The notes below the pieces were generated by a model that did not search any database, had not been told where the DNA came from, and was given only the letters and a program-made list of their open reading frames with translations. From positions 1 through 38,011 of the forward strand of contig NZ_JANINU010000125.1 in the NCBI RefSeq assembly GCF_024508875.1: 38,011 nucleotides of DNA. Direction: 5' to 3'. Positions 32,736 through 38,011 of this stretch are shown piece by piece. Position 1 is the first letter of the stretch, and every line of letters begins with the position of its first letter. The translations under genes were made by a program, and so were the position numbers. The stretch comes from Phenylobacterium sp. (GTDB lineage: Bacteria > Pseudomonadota > Alphaproteobacteria > Caulobacterales > Caulobacteraceae).

Positions 32736-33725
32736 ATGTTCGACGATCTTCGCCGCCAGTTCGTGGACCTCGCCCAGCCCCGCCTGGGTTCGGAAGTGGT
32801 CTTCGCCACCGACGACTTCTTCGCCGACAAGGCCCGGCTGATCGCGCCGACCGAGCCGGTGTTCATCCCCGGCAAGTACGACGACAACGGCAAGTGGATG
32901 GACGGCTGGGAAAGCCGCCGCAAGCGCACGCCCGGCCACGACTGGTGCGTGGTTAAGCTGGGCGTGCCTGGCATCGTCGCCGGCTTCGAGATCGACACCC
33001 GCCACTTCACCGGCAACTATCCGCCCGGCGCCGAGGTCGAGCTGTGCGTCTCCGACGAACAGGTCCCCGGCGACGACGCCGGCTGGGTCAAAGTCACGCC
33101 GCGGCTGGAGTTGAAGGGCAACGACCGCGCCTGGTTCCCGGTCGAGCACGCCACGCCTGCCACCCACGTGCGGCTGCACATCTTCCCCGACGGCGGCGTC
33201 GCGCGCCTGCGGGTCTGGGGCCGCGTCGATCCCGACTGGAGCAAGGTGGGCGAGGGCGAGGCGATCGATCTCCTCGCCATGGCCTGGGGCGGGCGCGGGA
33301 TCGTCGCCAACGACGAGCACTTCGGCCGCGTGGAGAACATGACCGCCCCCGGGCGCGGCGTGGACATGGGCGACGGCTGGGAGACGCGCCGCCGGCGCGA
33401 ACCCGGCCACGACTGGTCGATCCTGGAGCTCGGGACCTTCGGGCGGGTGAACGAGGTCGTCGTCGACACCGCGCACTTCAAGGGCAACTACCCCGACCGC
33501 TGCTCGATCCAGGCCACCGCCCGCGCCCACGGCGCCCCGCACGAGATCGCCCAGCAGGCCGAGAGCTGGCCCGTCCTGTTGCCGGAGGTGAAGCTCCAAG
33601 CGGATCACATCCACATCTTCCGCAGCGAACTGGCCGACCTCGGCCCCATCCGCTTCGTCCGCCTCAACATCTATCCCGACGGCGGCGTCAGTCGGCTGCG
33701 GATGATGGGGACGGTGGCGCGCTAG
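32736..33725 (+). CDS. alc: Allantoicase
   Basis: The 329-residue protein hydrolyses allantoate to ureidoglycolate and urea. It consists of two tandem allantoicase (galactose-binding-like) repeats. The family signature occurs twice: WMDGWESRRKRTPGHDW near 51-67 and DMGDGWETRRRREPGHDW near 209-226. Each is followed by a D-T-x-H-F-x-G-N-Y-P segment (TRHFTGNYP and TAHFKGNYP) and by I-x-P-D-G-G-V-x-R-L-R. It starts 9 bp after uraD. Its stop codon shares the palindromic CTAG (33722-33725) with that of the convergent thioesterase gene. It uses allA downstream in the pathway, so each allantoate yields two ureas in all. Confidence 0.96.
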   Translation: MFDDLRRQFVDLAQPRLGSEVVFATDDFFADKARLIAPTEPVFIPGKYDDNGKWMDGWESRRKRTPGHDWCVVKLGVPGIVAGFEIDTRHFTGNYPPGAEVELCVSDEQVPGDDAGWVKVTPRLELKGNDRAWFPVEHATPATHVRLHIFPDGGVARLRVWGRVDPDWSKVGEGEAIDLLAMAWGGRGIVANDEHFGRVENMTAPGRGVDMGDGWETRRRREPGHDWSILELGTFGRVNEVVVDTAHFKGNYPDRCSIQATARAHGAPHEIAQQAESWPVLLPEVKLQADHIHIFRSELADLGPIRFVRLNIYPDGGVSRLRMMGTVAR

Positions 33726-34153
33726 GCGGCCACGGCCACCGCGGTCACATGCGCCTCGGCCGCCGCGCGGATGGCTTCGGGGAAAGGGACCGCCCGGCGC
33801 AAGCGCAGATCGGTGTGTACGCCCGTGATCGCGCAGGTGGCGCAGGCCTCTCCAGTCTCGGCGTTGTGCATCGTGTGCACGAACCGCACGACTCGCTCCC
33901 GCACCTCGATCACCTCGGTCCGCACCTCGACGCTCTCGCCGGCCAGGATCTCCTTCCGGAACGTCGTGTTCTGCTGCACGGCGGCCATGCCGCGCTCGGT
34001 GTCGCGAAGGTAAGTGGGGGTGATCCCAAGCTGGAGCAGCAGGTTCCACGACGCCTCGTCGAACTTCCCCGCGAACCACATGTTGTTCATGTGCCCGACG
34101 TGGTCGCAGTGCCAGGGGTAGACGGTCCCCCGGTAGGTCAGCAGCGGTTGCAT
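33722..34153 (-). CDS. Acyl-CoA thioesterase (4HBT hotdog family)
   Basis: The 143-residue hotdog-fold protein has the 4-hydroxybenzoyl-CoA thioesterase motif: WHCDHVGHMNNMWFAGKFDE (14-33), in which D17 is the catalytic residue position and HMNN the classic loop. TTFRKEILAGESVEVRTEVI (about 62-82) is the following strand pair. A strong GAGGAAGGA ribosome site precedes the ATG. It is divergent from a TetR gene across two palindromic operators, so it is probably repressed by that protein. Its link to purine degradation, if any, is only position. The substrate is an unknown acyl-CoA. Confidence 0.9.
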   Translation of the reverse strand: MQPLLTYRGTVYPWHCDHVGHMNNMWFAGKFDEASWNLLLQLGITPTYLRDTERGMAAVQQNTTFRKEILAGESVEVRTEVIEVRERVVRFVHTMHNAETGEACATCAITGVHTDLRLRRAVPFPEAIRAAAEAHVTAVAVAA

Positions 34154-34198
34154 TCTCGTCCTTCCTCGATGGCTCCGTCCTCGGCGGAGTTCGTTTGT

Positions 34199-34249
34199 GA
34201 TACGGTTCCGTATCGAAGCTGGATGCGAAAATCAATACGCTACCGTATC
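34199..34249. promoter_or_regulatory. Twin TetR operators in a divergent promoter
   Basis: GATACGGTTCCGTATC at 34199-34214 is a perfect 16-bp palindrome. AATACGCTACCGTATC at 34234-34249 matches it at 13 of 16 positions and is itself nearly palindromic. Their centres are 35 bp apart. The first lies 46 bp before the thioesterase start and the second ends 8 bp before the TetR start, where a ribosome site would be. Palindromes of this kind between a TetR gene and its divergent partner are typical repressor sites, so autoregulation and control of the thioesterase are expected. Confidence 0.8.
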
Positions 34250-34257
34250 AACGTGGC

Positions 34258-34818
34258 ATGAGCACCGCCGATGGATCGCAGGACTGGGTTGAGGCGGGCT
34301 TCGACGCCCTGGCGGAGGGCGGCGTCGACCGCGTGCGGGTCGAGGTGCTGGCCCAGATGCTCGGCGTCACCAAGGGCGGCTTCTACCGCCGCTTCCGCGA
34401 TCGGCCGGCGCTGCTGGCGGCCATGCTGGACACCTGGGCGGATGGGCGGATCGCCGCCATCCGCCAGCAGACCGCCCTCGACGGGGAGACCCCGCACGAA
34501 CGCCTACGGCTGCTGATCCGGTTGTTTTCGGAGCGGCCGAACGCGCGGGGGCTCTCCATCGAACTGGCCGTCCGCCAATGGGCCCGCAGCGACGCGCGCG
34601 CCGCCGCCGCTGTATCCCGCGTCGACGCCGTGCGGCTGGAGCGCGTCACCGACCTCTACGCCCGGCTCGGCTATCCGCCCGTCCGCGCCCGGGCCCGAGG
34701 CCTGATCATCTACGCTTATATCTTTGGCCAGGGCCTGCTGTTGCCAGAGGCGTCGCAGGGCGAACGCGAGGCCCTGGCTCGCGCCTGCATGGATGAGCTG
34801 ATCCCAGTGGAAGGCTAG
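34258..34818 (+). CDS. TetR-family regulator of the divergent thioesterase
   Basis: The 186-residue protein has a TetR DNA-binding domain: a first helix (WVEAGFDALAEGGVDRVRVE, about 10-29) and the turn VLAQMLGVTKGGFYRRFRDR with PALLAAML (about 30-57), a good match to the family. The C-terminal domain is short and unassigned. No Shine-Dalgarno is visible, and operator 2 ends 8 bp upstream, so it may be translated from a near-leaderless mRNA or be tightly repressed. It converges with a NIPSNAP gene and the two stop codons share CTAG at 34815-34818. It probably binds the sites at 34199-34249. The ligand may be an acyl-CoA, given the thioesterase, but this is inference. Confidence 0.92.
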   Translation: MSTADGSQDWVEAGFDALAEGGVDRVRVEVLAQMLGVTKGGFYRRFRDRPALLAAMLDTWADGRIAAIRQQTALDGETPHERLRLLIRLFSERPNARGLSIELAVRQWARSDARAAAAVSRVDAVRLERVTDLYARLGYPPVRARARGLIIYAYIFGQGLLLPEASQGEREALARACMDELIPVEG

Positions 34819-35567
34819 GCGCTGGCCTCCAGCCGCAGCAGTTCGGGCTTGCGCATCAGGGCCGGCAGCAGCGCCTCGCCCGCGGTCTCGCGCCATCCGC
34901 TTCGCGCATGCCGGCGCAGCAGGAACGACGTTTCGCCGGCCGTCGGTCGGACGATCCAGACGAACACCCGCTCGTGCGAGCGGACCGGCAGGCGCGGGAA
35001 GTTGTTCTCCCGCGTCTCGCTCATCAGGGTGGCCAGCATCTCTCCACCGTCTGCCTCGATCTGCGGCCGCATGACCCGGGCGAAGAACTCGGCGAAGGGC
35101 GCCATGAGCCCGTCGTCCAGGTAGTGGATGAAGGCCAGGATTCCCCGCGGCGCCGAAGGCAGCGGCCGCAACGTGCTTCCGTCGGTCGGCCTCAAAAGCA
35201 GCACGTTGTCGGAATCCAGCATGGTGCTGTTCGCCGCGTCGCGATGCGCCTTCCAGACGGGGCCGCCGTAGAACGCCGTCAGCGCCTCCGCGCGCGCCGC
35301 GTAGGTCCCGAAGCCCCGCAGCCAGACGAAGCGGTCCGGGTCGTCGCGATCGCGAAAAGTCCCCAGGACCCTCGCGCCCACCGCCTCCTGCGGCTCGATG
35401 AACGCCCGCGCGAACAGCTCGTTCAGCCGGTTGCGGCCGCCGGGGTGGCAGGTGTACTGCCGAAGTTCGATGACGGGATCGCCTGCGACGGTCGCGTGCG
35501 CCGGCAGGGCGGCGAGGGCGGCGCCGGCGGCGACCACCGCGCGGCGATTGGGTTGAGGCTCGGGCAT
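34815..35567 (-). CDS. Tat-exported NIPSNAP-family protein
   Basis: The 250-residue protein has a twin-arginine signal (PNRRAVVAAGAALAALPAHA). The mature part has two NIPSNAP modules. The first is clear: VIELRQYTCHPGGRNRLNEL (33-52) then FIEPQEAVGARVLGTFRDRD and RFVWLRGF, the standard E-L-R-x-Y and R-F-v-W-l-R-G-F motifs. The second starts near residue 155 (ILAFIHYLDDGLMAPFAEFF). These fit a dimeric alpha/beta barrel. Its function is unknown. It lies on the same strand as the urease genes, 67 bp after ureG, and may be on the same transcript. The stop codon overlaps that of the convergent TetR gene. Confidence 0.87.
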   Translation of the reverse strand: MPEPQPNRRAVVAAGAALAALPAHATVAGDPVIELRQYTCHPGGRNRLNELFARAFIEPQEAVGARVLGTFRDRDDPDRFVWLRGFGTYAARAEALTAFYGGPVWKAHRDAANSTMLDSDNVLLLRPTDGSTLRPLPSAPRGILAFIHYLDDGLMAPFAEFFARVMRPQIEADGGEMLATLMSETRENNFPRLPVRSHERVFVWIVRPTAGETSFLLRRHARSGWRETAGEALLPALMRKPELLRLEASA

Positions 35568-35634
35568 GGCCCTGTTTCGCCCAGGCCTGCTGACAGCCTC
35601 GTGGCAGTAGCGACGTGAAACCGGTCCACGCGCG

Positions 35635-36255
35635 CTACGCTGCGCGCGCCGTCGGCAGGCCGCCGGCTTTTGCGATGAAGGCGATCACCTCGTCGAGGCC
35701 TGCAAGCCGCGTAAGGTCGGTGAACACGAACGGCCGCTGGCCCCGTTGCGCGCGTGCGTCGTGGTCCATGATCGAAAGATCCGCCCCCACGTGTGGCGCG
35801 AGGTCGGTCTTGTTGATGATCAGGAGGTCCGAGCGCGTGATCGCCGGTCCGCCCTTGCGGGGGATCTTCTCGCCCTGGCAGACGCTGACCACATACAGCG
35901 TCAGGTCCGCGAGGTCGGGGCTGAAGGTGGCCGCCAGGTTGTCGCCGCCGCTCTCGATGAAGATCACGTCCAGGTCCGGAAAGCGCCGGTTCATTTCTGC
36001 GATCGCCCCCAGGTTCAGCGAGGCGTCCTCGCGGATCGCGGTGTGCGGACAGCCGCCGGTCTCCACCCCGATGATCCGATCCTCCGGAAGCGCCTGCAGC
36101 CGGCTGAGGATCAGGGCGTCCTCCTGGGTGTAGATGTCGTTGGTCACCACGGCGATCGACCAGCGGTCGCGCATGGCCTTGCACAGCTTCTCGGTCAGCG
36201 TCGTCTTGCCCGAGCCGACGGGGCCGCCGATGCCGACGCGCAGGGGCCCGTTCAT
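35635..36255 (-). CDS. ureG: Urease accessory GTPase UreG
   Basis: This 206-residue SIMIBI-class GTPase couples GTP hydrolysis to nickel delivery into urease. The P-loop is [13 protein letters not shown] (8-20). Further family motifs are [15 protein letters not shown] (36-50), [19 protein letters not shown] (about 63-81) with the Cys-Pro-His nickel site, [18 protein letters not shown] (about 97-114) and [17 protein letters not shown] (about 144-160, guanine specificity NKTD). All motifs are present. It lies 10 bp after ureF. The usual His-rich N-terminal extension of some UreGs is absent here, which is the common short form; the His-rich metal store is on UreE instead. Confidence 0.97.
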   Translation of the reverse strand: MNGPLRVGIGGPVGSGKTTLTEKLCKAMRDRWSIAVVTNDIYTQEDALILSRLQALPEDRIIGVETGGCPHTAIREDASLNLGAIAEMNRRFPDLDVIFIESGGDNLAATFSPDLADLTLYVVSVCQGEKIPRKGGPAITRSDLLIINKTDLAPHVGADLSIMDHDARAQRGQRPFVFTDLTRLAGLDEVIAFIAKAGGLPTARAA

Positions 36256-36265
36256 AGCCGCGTCC

Positions 36266-36922
36266 TCATGAGCCGAAGAGCCTCCCGTCCAGCGTTTCGT
36301 GCCGCATCGCGGCGATGTCGGAGACCAGGCTGGCGGAGCCGAGATCGTCCAGCGTCGCGGCGGCCGCCCGGACGGCGGTGCGCAGGATCACCGGCTCCAG
36401 GCCGGCGAGCACCTGCAGGGCGTCCGACTGGCCCAGCGGCACGGCGCGCACCGCCACGCTGACCAGGTTGGAGGCAAAGGCGTGCAGCCAAGCCGTCAGC
36501 GCCGGCTGCAACGGAAGGCAGGCCGCCCCGGCGGCGGCGCCCAGCGCCACGGGGTAGGGCGCCCGGATGAGCGGCGGCGGGTTCCAGGCGGCCACCGCCT
36601 TCAGGAACGCTTCGCCCTGCGCCATGGTCTCGCGGTGGCGTTCGAGGGACGGCGCCAGCGCCTCGCCCAGCTCGGCTATCTCGTCCAGCGCCACGTGGTC
36701 CTCGGCGGTCACCGCGGTCCAGGCGGCCTTCACCAGCACCGCATCGGTCCAGGCCGATCCTCGCTCCAGCAGCGGCGCGATCCAGCCGGTCAGCGAGCGC
36801 ACGTCCGAGACTGCGCCCTCGCGGATCGCCGTCTCCAGTCCGTGCGAGAAGCCGAACGATCCCACGGGAAACGCCGGCGACAGCCAGGTGAGCAGGCGCA
36901 GCAGGCGCGCTTCAGTGGGCAT
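36266..36922 (-). CDS. ureF: Urease accessory protein UreF
   Basis: The 218-residue all-helical protein acts with UreD and UreG in assembling the nickel centre. It has the UreF opening [20 protein letters not shown] and HGLETAI (about 7-34), with the [11 protein letters not shown] motif, and the C-terminal segment [19 protein letters not shown] (about 158-176). I chose the ATG at 36922 because GGAG lies six bases upstream; the in-frame ATG at 36928 directly abuts that ribosome site. It overlaps the ureE end by 11 bp and is followed by ureG after 10 bp, so it is part of the ureCEFG set. Confidence 0.95.
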   Translation of the reverse strand: MPTEARLLRLLTWLSPAFPVGSFGFSHGLETAIREGAVSDVRSLTGWIAPLLERGSAWTDAVLVKAAWTAVTAEDHVALDEIAELGEALAPSLERHRETMAQGEAFLKAVAAWNPPPLIRAPYPVALGAAAGAACLPLQPALTAWLHAFASNLVSVAVRAVPLGQSDALQVLAGLEPVILRTAVRAAAATLDDLGSASLVSDIAAMRHETLDGRLFGS

Positions 36923-37409
36923 GCCCATCTCCTTCGTGCCCGCGGCCCTCGTGGCTGTGGGCGTCGTGGTCGTGGCCGTGGTCGTGATAGGCGCCGCCCT
37001 CCGGGTCGAACGGCGCCACGACCTCGCGGACGTGGGCGCCCTGGTGCTCCAGCATATGCGCGATCACGTGGTCGCGACGGATCAGGATGCGGTCGGCGAA
37101 AACCTGCGCCGCCAGATGCCTGTTGCCGATGTGCCAGGCCAGGCGGATCAACTCCGCGGGCGTGTGCGCCGTGACTTCCAGCAGCGGCTCGGGCTGGGCC
37201 ACCACCGCCACGACCCCGCCGCCCGGAAGCTGCAGTCCGTCGCCGTCCTTCAGGTGCGTCGCCTCGCTGAGGTCGAGGAGGTATTCGGCGCCGGAAGCGC
37301 CGGTCAGCATGATTCGGCGGCGATGGCGCCCGTCATAGTCCAGCGTCACCCTGTCGGCCGGGGCGCCGCTCCAGGCCCCTGCGGGCAGGATGTCGGTGAT
37401 GGTGGTCAA
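36912..37409 (-). CDS. ureE: Urease accessory nickel chaperone UreE
   Basis: The 165-residue metallochaperone has an N-terminal peptide-binding domain ([20 protein letters not shown] and [16 protein letters not shown], about 21-66) and a C-terminal metal-binding domain with [14 protein letters not shown] (about 87-100) and [17 protein letters not shown], including the conserved His of the nickel-bridging dimer site. The last 25 residues are very rich in His and Asp ([18 protein letters not shown]), a nickel-storage tail. The start is a TTG at 37409 whose TTGA overlaps the ureC stop; no ATG or GTG fits. It overlaps ureF by 11 bp. The start codon is unusual, so efficient translation probably depends on coupling to ureC. 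Confidence 0.92.
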   Translation of the reverse strand: MTTITDILPAGAWSGAPADRVTLDYDGRHRRRIMLTGASGAEYLLDLSEATHLKDGDGLQLPGGGVVAVVAQPEPLLEVTAHTPAELIRLAWHIGNRHLAAQVFADRILIRRDHVIAHMLEHQGAHVREVVAPFDPEGGAYHDHGHDHDAHSHEGRGHEGDGHAH

Positions 37410-38011
37410 AACAGGAAATACCTCTGCGCCATGGGCAGCACCTCGGCGGGCTCGCAGGTGAGCAGTTCGCCGTCGGCGCGCACCTCGTAGGTTTCGGGAT
37501 CGACCTCGATCCGCGGCGTCGCGCCATTGTGGATCATCGAGGCCTTCGAAAGCCCGCCGCGCACGTTCTCGACGGCGACCATCTCCTTCATCAGCCCCAG
37601 CTTCGCGGGCAGCCCGGTTTCGACGGCGAGCTTGGACGTGAACACCACCGACGAGCGGGTGACGGCCCGCCCGAACGCCCCGAACATCGGGCGGTAGTGC
37701 ACGGGCTGCGGCGTCGGGATCGAGGCGTTCGGATCGCCCATCGGCGCGGCGGCGATCGATCCGCCCAGCAGCACCAGGTCCGGCTTCACCCCGAAGAAGG
37801 CGGGGCTCCACAGCACTAGGTCTGCGCGCTTCCCGGGCTCTATCGAGCCGATGTGGGCTGCAATGCCATGGGCGATGGCCGGGTTGATGGTGACCTTGGC
37901 GATGTAGCGCTTCACCCGGACGTTGTCCGCCGGGCCGTCGCCAAGCTTCCCGCGCTGCTTCTTCATCTTGTCGGCGGTCTGCCAGGTGCGGATCAGCACC
38001 TCGCCCACGCG
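37406..38011 (-). CDS. ureC: Urease alpha subunit UreC, C-terminal 201 residues
   Basis: This is the 3' part of the catalytic urease subunit; the N-terminal two thirds are beyond the right edge. The visible part starts at [17 protein letters not shown], just after the conserved active-site Asp-Ser-Gln-Ala-Met-Gly segment, and includes [38 protein letters not shown] and MFGAFGRAV. The end, MAQRYFLF, is the usual UreC C-terminus. Urea from allantoicase and ureidoglycolate lyase would be split to ammonia and carbon dioxide. The nickel ligands and the carbamylated Lys lie outside the window. It overlaps ureE by 4 bp. Confidence 0.97.
   Translation of the reverse strand, partial: RVGEVLIRTWQTADKMKKQRGKLGDGPADNVRVKRYIAKVTINPAIAHGIAAHIGSIEPGKRADLVLWSPAFFGVKPDLVLLGGSIAAAPMGDPNASIPTPQPVHYRPMFGAFGRAVTRSSVVFTSKLAVETGLPAKLGLMKEMVAVENVRGGLSKASMIHNGATPRIEVDPETYEVRADGELLTCEPAEVLPMAQRYFLF

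Noticed and set aside
37410..37811. Extension of ureE by about 130 residues upstream
   Set aside because: That stretch is the ureC coding region in another frame; UreE homology begins only at the TTG at 37409.
1..38011. CRISPR array, tRNA, rRNA, insertion sequence or prophage
   Set aside because: No regularly spaced repeats, cloverleaf-like sequences, transposase or integrase genes were recognised; the three palindromic repeats are intergenic elements without coding capacity.

Overview
This is a GC-rich (roughly 68-70% by eye), almost fully coding chromosomal segment with about 41 protein genes. There is no rRNA, tRNA, CRISPR array, transposase or integrase that I can see. A TonB-dependent receptor, many twin-arginine signal sequences, XdhABC, PuuD-type urate oxidase and intergenic GCCGGG-type palindromes point to an alphaproteobacterium. 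Caulobacteraceae (Phenylobacterium or Caulobacter-like) is my best guess from gene style, not a demonstrated identity.

Layout, left to right. (1) 1-1969: 5' part of a secreted metallo-beta-lactamase-fold hydrolase (minus), a DsbA-fold/2-hydroxychromene-2-carboxylate isomerase-like protein (plus) and a LysR regulator (minus). (2) 2055-7491: a plus-strand block of secreted sulfatase, membrane-anchored PpiC-type prolyl isomerase, HupE/UreJ-like membrane protein and a DUF3604 (PHP-like) lipoprotein. (3) 7592-9657: TetR, secreted NTF2-like protein and, convergent, a Tat-exported NIPSNAP-like protein. (4) 9817-14395: TonB receptor, serine alpha/beta hydrolase and an M28-like protein with an altered metal site. 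(5) 14414-18073: a LOG/PpnN-like protein followed by rutA-rutB-rutC and a nitroreductase, a pyrimidine-ring degradation group. (6) 18121-19169: a small membrane protein resembling the DUF5706/Pycsar effector family and a DUF985 cupin.

(7) 19231-38011 is a purine-to-ammonia region. A secreted adenosine deaminase (plus) faces a roughly 10.4-kb leftward operon: uraH, xdhA, xdhB, xdhC, puuD, allA, guaD, a periplasmic NUP-family protein and an AzgA-type permease. Divergent from uraH lie puuE, uraD and alc. After a thioesterase/TetR pair and a second NIPSNAP protein come ureG, ureF, ureE and the 3' part of ureC, running in from beyond the right edge. Together these encode nearly every step from extracellular adenosine and guanine through urate, 5-hydroxyisourate, OHCU, allantoin, allantoate and ureidoglycolate to glyoxylate and urea, and then from urea to ammonia.

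Regulatory signals include two near-identical 16-bp palindromes between the thioesterase and its divergent TetR, a perfect 14-bp palindrome just upstream of rutA, repeated CGTTTC half-sites in the first divergent promoter, and three related palindromic repeats, each filling a convergent intergenic gap. Functional calls rest on motif and family recognition by reading; no database search was run.
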